Source: Rhodococcus sp. Leaf247
GTDB taxonomy: Bacteria > Actinomycetota > Actinomycetes > Mycobacteriales > Mycobacteriaceae
Reading direction: 5' to 3'
NCBI RefSeq assembly: GCF_001426185.1
Contig: NZ_LMRP01000001.1
Location: 569,372 to 633,371 of the forward strand
DNA length: 64,000 bases
Shown: positions 16,009 to 24,997 of the stretch, in pieces
How the letters are laid out: the number at the start of each line of letters is the position of its first letter
How positions within the stretch are numbered: the first letter of the stretch is position 1
Made by a program: the position numbers and the translations under genes
The notes under the pieces: generated by a model
Database searches by the model: none
The model's input: only the letters and a program-made list of their open reading frames with translations
What the model was told of the DNA's origin: nothing

Positions 16009-17115
16009 ACACCGACCGAGTGCGGCACGGCGAGAGATGTCGCCACCTCGGGCACGCTCGATCCCGCGGCGAGCATCTCTCGCTGGCGGCGTGCACCGTT
16101 CCCGCGCGCCAGGAGCGCGTCGATGTGGGTCTCCACCGACTCGAGGTCGCCGGTCACGGTCAGGGCGTCTCGCACACGCGCCACCAGATCGGCGAGTCGA
16201 GACGCGGCCGGCAGGACGATTCCGGTCGCGGGATCCACGGCGTCCCCGTCCAGTCCGTCGTGAGCGGCGAGCCAGTACGCCCGCCGCAATCTGCTGTCCG
16301 GAACGACGGGTGCATCGACTTCCGGATCGACACTCATGACCAGAGCGCGACACAGACGTGCGAGAAGAAGGGTGTCGGCACTGTCGGCAGGAACATCCGC
16401 GACGCGTATCTCGACGGTCGGTAGTCGCCGCGACGGTAGGACATCCCAGTAGACCATCCCGTCGTCGAGAATCGTTCCCGCGCGGATCATCTCGGAGACC
16501 TCGCGGTCGTACTCCGCCTCGGACCGCAGGTGTGGAGGCGGGCCCGCGCTGAGCCATCGCGACCATTGCACCGATCGCCAACTGGCGTACCCCGTGTCGA
16601 CTCCGTCGTAGATCGGGGAGTTCGCGGATACCGCGAGCAGTGTCGGCAACCACGGTCGGACAGCCGTAGCGACAGCCACCGCGTGGGCTCGGGACTGCAC
16701 GGCCACGTGCACATGGCATCCGCAGACTACTGCCTGATCGGCGATCGGCCCGAAGCGCTCGGCGATACGGCGATACGGCGATACGGCGATACCGCGAGTC
16801 GTCGGCCACCGTCGTCCGCACCTGCCCCGGCGGATGCACGGGGGCGATTCCCATCGGCACGCCCACCGCGCCGTGTCTCGCCGACGCGTCCCCGACTGCG
16901 GCGCGAGAGGTGGTCAAGGCCTCGGCCAGATCGTCCATGTCCGTGACCACCGGGCTGGTGGTCTCCACCTGGCATGCCGTCAGCTCCATGTCCAGCGTGA
17001 TCCCCGAACGCGACTCGCTCGTCGCAGCCACCTCGCGGTTGCACTCCAGAGGCGACGCTGTCCGGGGGTCGAGGAGCAGGAACTCCTCCTCCGCCCCGAC
17101 GGTAGGTACATCCAT
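15993..17115 (-). pseudogene. Carboxylate-amine ligase (GCS2/YbdK-type), frameshifted at an octamer repeat
   Basis: The minus strand encodes both halves of a glutamate-cysteine-ligase family 2 protein, but in different frames. The N-terminal half starts at 17115 (MDVPTVGAEEEFLLLD, MELTACQVETTSP). The C-terminal half, read to 15993, has CGCHVHVAV, DTGYASWRS and LPTVEIRVADV. The frame breaks inside four perfect copies of an 8-bp unit (16761-16792). With two copies the reading continues smoothly through DSRYRRIAERFGPIADQ and gives a normal 368-residue protein; five copies would also be in frame. So the gene is off as sequenced, either mutated, phase-variable or misassembled. The GCS2 family ligates amino acids to glutamate. 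Confidence 0.85.
16761..16792. repeat. Four tandem copies of an octanucleotide within the GCS2-like gene
   Basis: GGCGATAC repeated four times without error. Because 8 is not a multiple of 3, each copy gained or lost shifts the reading frame of the gene running through it. Two or five copies restore the family's reading frame. Confidence 0.95.
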
Positions 17116-17164
17116 ACGCCGAGCAATGCCTACGCACGGATGGGGCAAACTCGTGACCTGCGCC

Positions 17165-17641
17165 TCAGGTGCCCCGGATGTGACGATCCAGTGTGTCGAG
17201 CAACGGACGTTGGCCCACCAGGATGCGCAGTCGAGCGGACTCGGAGTCGCACCACTCCACCCGATCGACCTCGGGAAACACCATCCGACGCCCCGATGTC
17301 GGGGGCCACTGCATCTCCACCTCGTTGCTGACGGCGGTCGACGGATCGAAATCGCCGCGCACGGCGAACGCGCGGACGGTCTTCGCGCGCGACTGTGTGA
17401 CCGTGCCCAGGTCGATCCACTCCCCGCTCGGCACCGGCGACCCCAACTCTTCCTCGAACTCGCGGGCGGCCGCCGATCGAGCATCCTCGGTCTCCGCGTC
17501 GTACTCGCCCTTGGGAACCGACCAGGCACCGGCGTCCTTCCGAGACCAGAACGGACCACCGGGGTGCGCCAGCAGAACTTCCAGGTTCGTCGGCTCGCCG
17601 CGGAAGAGCAGAATTCCGGCGCTCGTCTTCATCCTGCCCAT
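17165..17641 (-). CDS. NUDIX hydrolase
   Basis: A 158-residue NUDIX protein. [11 protein letters not shown] opens the fold, [16 protein letters not shown] leads into the box, and [14 protein letters not shown] carries the catalytic REXXEE. The spacing G-x6-E is one residue longer than the classic box, as seen in the KGEY subgroup of actinobacterial NUDIX proteins. Substrates of this subgroup are not well defined (nucleoside diphosphate derivatives). The start is 17641 (MGRMKTS) or the nearby ATG at 17632; neither has a textbook ribosome-binding site. It is divergent from the catalase and 49 nt upstream of the GCS2-like gene on the same strand. Confidence 0.88.
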   Translation of the reverse strand: MGRMKTSAGILLFRGEPTNLEVLLAHPGGPFWSRKDAGAWSVPKGEYDAETEDARSAAAREFEEELGSPVPSGEWIDLGTVTQSRAKTVRAFAVRGDFDPSTAVSNEVEMQWPPTSGRRMVFPEVDRVEWCDSESARLRILVGQRPLLDTLDRHIRGT

Positions 17642-17654
17642 TGTTCGTGACGAC

Positions 17655-17679
17655 GTTTCTCCGCCCGGAGGGCGGGTAC
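17655..17679 (+). promoter_or_regulatory. SigF/SigB-type promoter for catalase
   Basis: GTTT at 17655, exactly 15 nt, GGGTAC at 17674-17679. The catalase ATG follows 51 nt later behind a GAGGGAG ribosome-binding site. One of the best matches in the window. Confidence 0.7.
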
Positions 17680-17730
17680 GCGGTCCGTTGCACCGAACGA
17701 ACACGACAGAGCCACGAGGGAGTCGAGCAC

Positions 17731-19387
17731 ATGACAGACGTTGCGTCGCAGGGATCTACACCCGACGACGACCGGGACATCCTGACCGATCGTCAGGGGC
17801 ACCCCGTCTACGACAACCAGAACCAACGCACCGTGGGCTCGCGAGGCCCGGCGACACTCGAGAATTACCATTTCCTCGAAAAGATCAGCCATTTCGATCG
17901 CGAGCGCATCCCCGAACGCGTCGTCCACGCCCGCGGCGCCGTCGCCTACGGCTACTTCGAGGCCACCGGGAAGTGGGGCGACGAGCCCATCGAGAGGTAC
18001 ACCCGCGCCAAGCTGTTCGCCGAGGCCGGCAAGCGAACGGATCTCGCCATCAGGTTCTCGACCGTGATCGGCGGACGCGATTCGTCGGAAGCCGCACGGG
18101 ACCCGCGCGGTTTCGCGATCAAGTTCTACACCGAGGACGGCAACTGGGACCTCGTCGGCAACAACCTCGGGGTCTTCTTCATCCGCGATGCCATCAAGTC
18201 CCCGGACGTCATCCACGCGCTCAAGCCCGACCCGGTGACGTTCCGCCAGGAACCGGCGCGCATCTTCGACTTCATGTCGCAGACGCCCGAGGCGACGCAC
18301 ATGCTCGTGAACCTGTTCTCGCCCCGCGGGATTCCGGCCAACTATCGGACCCAGCAGGGCTTCGGCGTCAACACCTACAAGTGGGTCAACGCGGAGGGCG
18401 AGACCCACCTGGTGAAATACCACTGGATCCCGAAGGCCGGTGTCTCGTCTCTGACCGAGGCCGACGCCGCTGTCGTCCAGGGCCAGGATCTCGGCCACGC
18501 GAGCAAGGATCTGTACGACCACATCGAGAACGGCGACTACCCGGAATGGGAATTGCGCGTTCAGCTCATGAGCGACGACGAGCACCCGGAGCTGAACTTC
18601 GACCCGTTGGACGACACCAAGGTCTGGCCGGAGAACGAGTTCCCGCCGAAGGTCGTCGGCCGCACGGTTCTCGACCGCAACGTCTCGAACCATTTCACCG
18701 AGAACGAGCAGATCTCCTTCGGCACCGGCGTTCTGGTGGACGGGCTCGATTTCTCCGACGACAAGATGCTCGTGGGTCGTACGTTCTCCTACTCCGACAC
18801 CCAGCTACCGGGTGGGGCCGAACTACCTGCAGCTTCCGGTGAACCAGCCGAAGAACGCGTCCGTCGCCACCAATCAGCAGGGCGGCCAGATGCAGTACGC
18901 GGTGGACCGTAACGGGGGCAATCCCCATGTCAACTACGAGCCGTCCATCACCGGCGGGCTGCGTGAAGCGCAGTACCCGACGCACGACGAGCAGGGTCCG
19001 GAGATCTCGGGTCGCCTCACCCGCAAGCGGATCGATCGCACGAACGACTACGAGCAGGCGGGTCAGCGTTACCAGCTGATGGATCAGTGGGAGAAGGACG
19101 ATCTGGTGGCGAACCTGGTCGCCAATATCTCCGAGGCGACCCGTGAGGTCCAGGAGCGCATGGTGTGGCACTTCCTGATGGCCGACGACGAACTGGGCGC
19201 GCGGGTCGGTGACGGTCTGTCGATCACCGCCGACGACGTCCGCGGACTCGAACCGCTTGCCTCGCAGACACTCTCGGACGAGGAGAACGAGCGTCGAGCG
19301 AACCTGGGCAAGAACGGCCCCCGAGACGTGACCGGCCTGGAGATGACGCACTGCGTCCCGAACGAGCGTGACGTGAAGGCCGGCTGA
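17731..19387 (+). pseudogene. Monofunctional haem catalase with a frameshift
   Basis: It decomposes hydrogen peroxide. The N-terminal frame (17731 to about 18805) carries the distal His motif ([15 protein letters not shown]), the Asn-containing [18 protein letters not shown], and the proximal haem-ligand region [13 protein letters not shown]. At about 18806 the frame is lost. The expected continuation [18 protein letters not shown] appears only in another frame, from about 18807 to 19387. Two nucleotides seem to be missing between CAG and TACCGG. Repaired, the protein would be about 552 residues. As sequenced, translation stops at 18912 and the C-terminal third is lost. A good ribosome-binding site, SigF/SigB promoter and terminator remain, so the lesion is either very recent or a sequencing error. 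Confidence 0.88.
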
Positions 19388-19575
19388 CGCGCAGGTCGAC
19401 TTCCTCTGGACAACAGGTGACGGCGGGGTTATCGTCGATTCTGCAAGCCACACGGATCGGTAGACGAACGTAAGGCAGGTGGTGCGTATCAACGAGGTGA
19501 AGCGAAACTACGTGTTCCTTCCATCGCGAGGCCGTCACTGTCCGTGATCGCGCCCGCATCATAATTGTCCGACAA
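19388..19575. other. Intergenic stretch after catalase, no gene recognised
   Basis: About 190 nt between the catalase stop and its terminator. I see no ORF with a ribosome-binding site, no tRNA-like structure and no clear promoter. Confidence 0.6.
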
Positions 19576-19611
19576 CCCCGGTGCCTTTCCCAGGCACCGG
19601 GGTTTCTCTTT
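19576..19611 (+). terminator. Rho-independent terminator
   Basis: Eleven-bp perfect stem (CCCCGGTGCCT and complement, 19576-19586 and 19592-19602), 5-nt loop, followed by TTTCTCTTT. Placed to end the catalase transcript before the permease promoter. Confidence 0.9.
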
Positions 19612-19622
19612 GTTCCGGGCGC

Positions 19623-19647
19623 GTTCGTTCGCAGGGGAAACGGGTAT
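19623..19647 (+). promoter_or_regulatory. SigF/SigB-type promoter, leaderless configuration
   Basis: GTTC at 19623, 15 nt, GGGTAT at 19642-19647, then exactly 10 nt to the ATG of the permease at 19658. That places the transcript start at or just before the initiation codon, and no Shine-Dalgarno is present. Confidence 0.65.
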
Positions 19648-19657
19648 GCCCCCGCCC

Positions 19658-21001
19658 ATGACTGAAGTCGACAAAGCGCCGGTGAGCGAGCAGGGGAACG
19701 GCCTCCGCACGGCGATCTCGGGGAAGTTGCTGTTCGTGTTCATCCTCGGAGACGTCCTGGGGGCGGGCATCTACGCCCTCGTCGGGGAGATCGCCGGCGA
19801 GGTCGGAGGCGCCGTCTGGGTTCCGTTGCTCGTCGCCTTGGCGATGGCGATGCTGACGGCGTCCTCCTACGCGGAGTTGGTGACCAAATACCCCCGCGCC
19901 GGGGGCGCCGCAGTCTTCGCCGAGCGCGCCTTCCGTCGGCCCGTGGTGTCGTTCCTGGTGGGGTTCTCGATGCTGGCCGCCGGAGTGACCAGCGCCGCGG
20001 GACTGTCCGTCGCCTTCGCCGGCGACTACCTCGGAGCGTTCCTGGACGTCCCCACCGTCCCCGCGGCACTCGTCTTCCTCGCCGTGGTCGCGCTCCTCAA
20101 CGCCCGAGGCATCAAGGAGTCGATGCGCGCCAACGTCGTGATGACGATCATCGAGGTCAGCGGCCTCGTTCTGGTGGTCGTGCTCGCAGGCATCGTTCTC
20201 GGTCGAGGCGACGGAGACATCGGCCGCACGATGGACTTCGCGGACGGCGTGAATCCGGCGGTGGCGATCCTCGCGGCAGCGTTGTTGGCGTTCTACTCCT
20301 TCGTCGGGTTCGAGACGTCGGCCAACATGGCCGAGGAGGTCCATGACGTGCACCGCGTCTATCCGCGCGCCCTGTTCCTGTCCCTGACCGTGGCAGGCGC
20401 GGTCTACGTCGCCGTGGGGCTCGCGGTCAGCGCCGTCGTTCCGGCGACTGATCTCGCGGACACGTCGGCGCCTCTCCTGGCAGTCGTGTCGGCAGCGGAC
20501 GTCGGGATCCCCGACAAGCTCTTCGGCGCCATCGCCTTGATCGCCGTGGCGAACGGCGCGCTGTTGACCATGATCATGGCCAGCCGACTCACCTACGGCA
20601 TGTCCAATCAGGGCCTGCTTCCCTCCGCCGCGGGACGGGTTCTGCCGCGCCGTCGTACGCCGTGGGTCGCCATCCTGGCCACGACCATCGTCGCCATGAT
20701 CCTCGCCGCCACCGGGACGGTCGCCGCGCTCGCGGAGACGGTCGTGCTCCTGCTGCTGATCGTGTTCGTCAGCACCAATCTCGCCGTGCTCGTGCTGCGC
20801 CGCGACACGGTCGAACACCCGCACTTCCGCACCCCGGCAGTACTTCCGGTGCTCGCCCTCGTCAGCTGTGTCGTCCTGGCCACCCAGCAGAGTGCCGGGA
20901 CCTGGCTCCGGGCCGCGGTGCTCCTTCTGGTGGGTGTGGTCCTGTATGCGGCGATGAGATGGACACGGAGTTTGAGAAGTCCGGAAATCGTCAACTCGTG
21001 A
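19658..21001 (+). CDS. APC family amino-acid permease
   Basis: A 447-residue integral membrane transporter with about 12 hydrophobic segments. The first transmembrane helix has the characteristic unwound glycine motif (FILGDVLGAGIYALVG), helix 2-3 carries SSYAELVTKYPRAGGAAVF, and helix 6 has AFYSFVGFETSANMAEE, both typical of the amino acid-polyamine-organocation superfamily. It probably imports or exchanges an amino acid or polyamine. The ATG at 19658 (MTEVDKAP) lies 10 nt after a SigF/SigB-type -10, so I prefer it to the ATG at 19646, which lies inside the -10 element. Substrate not assignable. Confidence 0.9.
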   Translation: MTEVDKAPVSEQGNGLRTAISGKLLFVFILGDVLGAGIYALVGEIAGEVGGAVWVPLLVALAMAMLTASSYAELVTKYPRAGGAAVFAERAFRRPVVSFLVGFSMLAAGVTSAAGLSVAFAGDYLGAFLDVPTVPAALVFLAVVALLNARGIKESMRANVVMTIIEVSGLVLVVVLAGIVLGRGDGDIGRTMDFADGVNPAVAILAAALLAFYSFVGFETSANMAEEVHDVHRVYPRALFLSLTVAGAVYVAVGLAVSAVVPATDLADTSAPLLAVVSAADVGIPDKLFGAIALIAVANGALLTMIMASRLTYGMSNQGLLPSAAGRVLPRRRTPWVAILATTIVAMILAATGTVAALAETVVLLLLIVFVSTNLAVLVLRRDTVEHPHFRTPAVLPVLALVSCVVLATQQSAGTWLRAAVLLLVGVVLYAAMRWTRSLRSPEIVNS

Positions 21002-21039
21002 TCCGTCTCCTGTAGAACGGGAGAGTTCGATGTGTGTCC

Positions 21040-21059
21040 GACGCCGGGCTACCGGCGTC
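21040..21059. other. Small hairpin before the repeat-peptide gene
   Basis: Perfect 8-bp stem with a 4-nt loop (21040-21047 and 21052-21059) between the permease stop and the repeat peptide. No T-tract follows, so it may be a weak terminator or an RNA-stabilising structure in the leader. Confidence 0.4.
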
Positions 21060-21085
21060 CGGTCGTGACGAGTGAAAGGCAGTCG

Positions 21086-21340
21086 ATGGCTATCAACGAC
21101 GACGACATCACCACCTCCGGAGCAGCAGGCGGAGAAGGCCCCGCCGACGGCGGCTCCAACCCCGGCGGCCACGACGGCGGCGCGGACGGTTCCGCGAGCA
21201 GCGGTGAAGGGCCCGCCGACGGCGGCTCCAACCCTGACGGACACGACGGCGGCGCCGACGGTTCCGCAGGAGGAGAAGGGCCCGCCGACGGCGGCTCCAA
21301 CCCCGCCGGCCACGACGGCGGTGCGGACGGTACGGCTTGA
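21086..21340 (+). CDS. Triple-repeat Asp/Gly-rich peptide, possible RiPP precursor
   Basis: An 84-residue protein. A 16-residue leader-like N-terminus (MAINDDDITTSGAAGG) is followed by three near-identical 21-residue units, EGPADGGSNPxGHDGGADGxA, at residues 17-37, 41-61 and 64-84, each with one His. The last unit runs to the C-terminus. A GAAAGGCAG site precedes the ATG. The stop overlaps a TTG that starts a JmjC/cupin-type oxygenase. Multi-core layout plus an adjacent, coupled hydroxylase-fold gene suggests a ribosomally made, post-translationally modified peptide. A plain glycine-rich stress protein is the alternative. I recognise no named family. Confidence 0.7.
   Translation: MAINDDDITTSGAAGGEGPADGGSNPGGHDGGADGSASSGEGPADGGSNPDGHDGGADGSAGGEGPADGGSNPAGHDGGADGTA
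21134..21337 (+). repeat. Three tandem 63-nt coding repeats
   Basis: Units at 21134-21196, 21206-21268 and 21275-21337 encode the same 21-residue motif with changes only at two variable positions. Spacers of 9 and 6 nt keep the frame. Confidence 0.9.
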
Positions 21341-22617
21341 GCCGACAGTTCGACGAGCAACGCGGATCGGGAAACCGGTCCGCGTTGCGTCGTCTCATGA
21401 GTATCGAGGCTCGAACGTTCGCGGACGAGCACTGGGGCATCGCTCCGCTGCTGACGCGGCGAGAGGACCTGTCGTCGACGTTCGAGGACCTGCTGTCGGT
21501 GGACGCCGTCGACGAACTCGTCTCCGAGCGCGGGGTGCGGACCCCGTTCGCGCGCATGGCGAAGAACGGGTCGCTCACCGCGCGCGAGAACTTCACCGAC
21601 TCCGGCGGTTTCGGCGCCGAGGTGACCGACCAGCTCGATTCCGCGGGGATACTCGCGGCCTTCGCCGACGGTCACACGTTGGTTCTGCAGGGTCTACATC
21701 GACTGTGGCCGCCGCTGATCCACTTCGCCGGCGAGTTGGTGCGCGACCTCGGCCACCCGGTCCAGGTGAACTCCTACATCACACCGGCGTCGTCCCGCGG
21801 GTTCGATCCGCACTACGACGTGCACGATGTGTTCGTCCTCCAGATCTCCGGCGAGAAACGGTGGATCCTGCACCCGCCCGTGCATCAGCACCCCCTGTCG
21901 CACCAGCCGTGGTCCGACCGCAAGGACGATGTCGCAGCGATGGCGCGAACCACGCCGACCATCGACACCGTTCTGCGCGAAGGTGATTCGCTGTACGTGC
22001 CGCGCGGGTGGATCCACTCGGCACAGGCACTGGGCGACACGTCGATCCATCTGACCGTCGGAATGTCGGCGTTCACCCGATACGACCTGCTCCACCACCT
22101 CGTGTCGACATTCGCCGAGGACGCACGGTTCCGCAGCCCACTCCCCGTCGGGATCGATCTCACCGACGCGGATGCGGTAGCACCCCATGTGCGCGCGCTG
22201 CTCACCGATCTGGTCTCCGCACTGGACGAGAACGACGCTCCCGTGAATCGCGAGCATGCGGTCGCCGATCGGGTCGGACGGCGCTTCACCGAGGTCACGC
22301 GCCCCGCTCCCGTGCGCCCGCTCGCGACGATCGGGTCGATGGCCGCGCTGTCCGCGAACTCGGTCGTGGGATGGCGTCCGGGTCTGCACGCGCGGATCGT
22401 CGACGCCGACGACGCGGTCACCGTCACGACCCGGACGAAGTCGGTGCGGCTGCCTGCGGTGTGCGCCTCCGCCGTTCACCAGCTGCATTCCGGCAAGGAC
22501 TGCGTCGTGGGAGAGCTGAGCGGACTGGACACCGACGACGCTCTCGTCGTGGTCCGGCGGCTGCTGCGCGAGGGCATCGTGGTTCCGCGATCGAGCCCTG
22601 TCCCACCGACCGACTAG
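21337..22617 (+). CDS. JmjC/cupin_4-type Fe(II)/2-oxoglutarate oxygenase
   Basis: A 426-residue protein of the cupin_4 group, which includes the ribosomal oxygenase RoxA/YcfD. The iron triad is visible: His159 and Asp161 in GFDPHYDVHDVFVLQISG and His227 in LYVPRGWIHSAQ. KRWILHPP follows the first motif as in the family. A C-terminal winged-helix-like region (QLHSGKDCVVGELSGL, VVRRLLREGIVVP) resembles the RoxA C-terminal domain. The TTG start overlaps the stop of the repeat peptide; the alternative ATG at 21397 would trim 20 residues without harming the fold. Target: ribosomal protein, or, given the coupling, the peptide encoded just upstream (inference). Confidence 0.85.
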   Translation: MSRQFDEQRGSGNRSALRRLMSIEARTFADEHWGIAPLLTRREDLSSTFEDLLSVDAVDELVSERGVRTPFARMAKNGSLTARENFTDSGGFGAEVTDQLDSAGILAAFADGHTLVLQGLHRLWPPLIHFAGELVRDLGHPVQVNSYITPASSRGFDPHYDVHDVFVLQISGEKRWILHPPVHQHPLSHQPWSDRKDDVAAMARTTPTIDTVLREGDSLYVPRGWIHSAQALGDTSIHLTVGMSAFTRYDLLHHLVSTFAEDARFRSPLPVGIDLTDADAVAPHVRALLTDLVSALDENDAPVNREHAVADRVGRRFTEVTRPAPVRPLATIGSMAALSANSVVGWRPGLHARIVDADDAVTVTTRTKSVRLPAVCASAVHQLHSGKDCVVGELSGLDTDDALVVVRRLLREGIVVPRSSPVPPTD

Positions 22618-22679
22618 AGTCGACGAAGGCATATTCGGACCGGGTCCGACGAAGCACTGTTGGGGAAAGAGAACGCGAC

Positions 22680-23261
22680 GTGGAGCTGGTAGTACTTCTC
22701 GACGAGGACGGCCGGGCCATCGGGACCCACGACAAGGCCACCGTCCACCACGACGCCACGCCGCTCCACCTCGCGTTCTCGAGTTACGTCGTGAACCGGG
22801 ACCGCGAGGTTCTGGTCACTCGTCGTGCTCACGAGAAGCGCACGTGGCCGGGCATCTGGACGAACACGTGCTGTGGGCATCCCGCGCCCGGTGAACGCCT
22901 GGACTCGGCCGTTCTGCGGCGCCTGGACCACGAGCTCGGTATCTCCGCCTCGAACGCGGAGCCCGTACTCCCCCGTTTCCGCTACCGCGCGGTGATGAGC
23001 AACGGCGTCGTCGAGTACGAGATCTGCCCGGTCTTCCTCGTTCTGCACGACGATCGGTCGGTGGATCCACGTCCGGACGAGGTCGCAGACTTCCGGTGGG
23101 AACCGTGGTCCGACTTCGTCGCGGCCGTGTTCGAGGGTCGCAGCGACCTCTCGCCGTGGTGCCAGGACCAGGTGCGCCAACTGCACGCGCTGGGGAGCGA
23201 TCCGCTGGCGTGGCCCACCGGCGGCACGGCGTCGTTGCCGCCCGCTGCGCAGGTGGCGTGA
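22680..23261 (+). CDS. idi: Isopentenyl-diphosphate delta-isomerase, type 1
   Basis: It interconverts IPP and DMAPP for isoprenoids. The protein has 193 residues from a GTG at 22680. Type-1 landmarks are HLAFSSYVVNRDREVLVTRRA, the active-site Cys in WTNTCCGHP, the NUDIX-like RRLDHELGI and the second active-site Glu region NGVVEYEICPVF. A GGGGAAAGAG stretch serves as ribosome-binding site. Its stop overlaps the GTG of the phospholipase D-like gene (GTGA), so the two are co-translated. No other isoprenoid gene is nearby. Confidence 0.95.
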   Translation: MELVVLLDEDGRAIGTHDKATVHHDATPLHLAFSSYVVNRDREVLVTRRAHEKRTWPGIWTNTCCGHPAPGERLDSAVLRRLDHELGISASNAEPVLPRFRYRAVMSNGVVEYEICPVFLVLHDDRSVDPRPDEVADFRWEPWSDFVAAVFEGRSDLSPWCQDQVRQLHALGSDPLAWPTGGTASLPPAAQVA

Positions 23262-24952
23262 GCACCTCCGGCGACGGCGCGCGTCAGCGTCGCGACAATG
23301 TCGCGATGAGGGCGATCGACCGGGTGTCCAGTGCTCTGGGGCGGTCCTCGATCTTCGACGACATCGATTTCGACGACACCCATCCCTGGTTCCTGACGGG
23401 CGAGGAGCGTGCCAACGCCGACACCCGCATCCGGCCGTGGACCGACGGAAACCTCTGCCGCGCACTCGTGCACGGCGACACGTACTTCCGTGTGCTCGAC
23501 GAGCACGTCGCAGCAGCGGACGTGGACGATCTGGTGCTGTTCACCGATTGGCGTGGCGACCCGGAGCAGGTACTCACCGATCACGGTCCGACGGTCGAAG
23601 GTGCGCTGACGCAGGCAGCCTCGCGCGGCGTCGTCGTCCGAGGACTGCTGTGGCGTTCGCACGCGGAATCGATCGGCTACACCGGCGGCAAGAACAGCGC
23701 GTTGGCCTCCGCTCTGGAGGAAGCCGGAGGTGAATGCGTCCTGGACCAGCGCGTCCTGAGCTTCGGGTCGCATCACCAGAAACTCGTGGTGATCCGTTCG
23801 GCCGAGCGATCCGACCAGAACGTGGCATTCGTCGGCGGCATCGATCTGGCGCGTGCCCGACGCGACGACATCCATCACCACGGCGACGCACTCAGTCGTC
23901 CGTTCCCGCCGGAGTACGGGGAAACCCCTGCCTGGCACGACCTCCAGCTCGAGGTGCGTGGACCGGCCGTCCGGGACGTGGAGGACACCTTCCGCGAGCG
24001 GTGGGAAGACCCGGCAGCGTTGTCCCGGCTTCCGTGGCACGTCGTCTCCGATATCGTCCGGCGACACCGACGCGAGCCGTCGGAGCTGCCCGCGCCCCTG
24101 CCGGATCCACCGACCGCCGGCACGTGCTCGGTACAGCTCCTGCGCACCTATCCTCGGCGACGTCCCGCCTACCCGTTCGCCCGCGACGGAGAACGCAGTG
24201 CGGCTCGGGCGTACGCGAAAGCACTGGGACGCGCGGAACGCCTCATCTACATCGAGGACCAGTACCTCTGGTCCGTGGACGTGGCACGTGTCTTCGCGCG
24301 CGCCCTCCGGCGCTCACCACGTCTGCGCATGATCGTCGTGGTGCCGCGCCATCTCGACGACGACAGCGCGATGACCATTCCTCCGGCGCTCCTCGGCCAT
24401 GCCGCCGCCCTCGACCTGCTTCGCGACGCGGGAGCCGACAGGGTTCTGGTTCTGGACGTCGAGAACGACGACAGCGTGCCGGTCTACGTCCACTCGAAGG
24501 TTTGCATCGTCGACGACATCTGGGCAGCCGTCGGCAGCGACAACTTCAACCGGCGGTCGTGGACGCACGATTCGGAGCTGACGGCCGCGGTGGTGGACGA
24601 GACCCGGGACGAGCGGTCCCCCGTGGACCCGTCCGGACTCGGCGACGGGGCGCGAGTCTTCGCCCGCGACCTCCGCTTGGAACTGCTCACCGAGCACCTC
24701 TCCCGCGACCCGGCCGACGTGGACGACCTACTCGACCCCGACGAGTGCTTCGACGCGGTGTCCGATCACGTGGCCAGGCTCGATGCGTGGCACGACGGCG
24801 GTCGAGACGGTGACCGGCCGGTCGGGCGCCTGCGCACGCACGCCATCGAGGTCCCACCCGTGTGGAAGCAACGCGTGTTCTCGGTGCTGTACCGACTGGT
24901 GGTCGATCCGGACGGACGCCCCCTGCGATTGAGACTCACGCGTCGCTTCTGA
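23258..24952 (+). CDS. Phospholipase D-family protein
   Basis: A 564-residue protein with two HKD half-sites: SHHQKLVVIRS (about residue 170), where the usual downstream Asp is replaced by Arg, and VYVHSKVCIVDDIWAAVGSDNFN (about residue 410), which is complete. FVGGIDLARAR and WHDLQLEVRGPAV are further PLD landmarks, and IYIEDQYLWS precedes the second half. No signal peptide, so probably cytoplasmic or peripheral. It may hydrolyse phospholipids or synthesise phosphatidyl derivatives. The GTG at 23258 overlaps the idi stop; an ATG at 23306 is an alternative start nearer to the recognisable domain. Confidence 0.9.
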   Translation: MSTSGDGARQRRDNVAMRAIDRVSSALGRSSIFDDIDFDDTHPWFLTGEERANADTRIRPWTDGNLCRALVHGDTYFRVLDEHVAAADVDDLVLFTDWRGDPEQVLTDHGPTVEGALTQAASRGVVVRGLLWRSHAESIGYTGGKNSALASALEEAGGECVLDQRVLSFGSHHQKLVVIRSAERSDQNVAFVGGIDLARARRDDIHHHGDALSRPFPPEYGETPAWHDLQLEVRGPAVRDVEDTFRERWEDPAALSRLPWHVVSDIVRRHRREPSELPAPLPDPPTAGTCSVQLLRTYPRRRPAYPFARDGERSAARAYAKALGRAERLIYIEDQYLWSVDVARVFARALRRSPRLRMIVVVPRHLDDDSAMTIPPALLGHAAALDLLRDAGADRVLVLDVENDDSVPVYVHSKVCIVDDIWAAVGSDNFNRRSWTHDSELTAAVVDETRDERSPVDPSGLGDGARVFARDLRLELLTEHLSRDPADVDDLLDPDECFDAVSDHVARLDAWHDGGRDGDRPVGRLRTHAIEVPPVWKQRVFSVLYRLVVDPDGRPLRLRLTRRF

Positions 24953-24962
24953 CGCACGATCG

Positions 24963-24987
24963 GATTGGCCCGTCCAGTCCGGGGTAT
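24963..24987 (+). promoter_or_regulatory. SigF/SigB-type promoter, leaderless configuration
   Basis: GATT at 24963, 15 nt, GGGTAT at 24982-24987, then exactly 10 nt to the GTG of the helicase at 24998. The -35 is one base off GTTT. Confidence 0.55.
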
Positions 24988-24997
24988 CAGGGCTCTC

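Noticed and set aside
17116-17160. Possible SigF/SigB promoter for the GCS2-like gene (GTTT with GGCATT)
   Set aside because: The -10 departs from the consensus too far, so I leave it out of the promoter set.
15253-17559. 768-codon minus-strand ORF spanning several genes
   Set aside because: Only the part from 17115 to the octamer repeat encodes recognisable protein (N-terminus of the GCS2-like gene). The rest is out-of-frame or antisense to supported genes.
21040-21059. Rho-independent terminator after the permease
   Set aside because: Stem is good, but no T-tract follows, so it is listed only as a hairpin.
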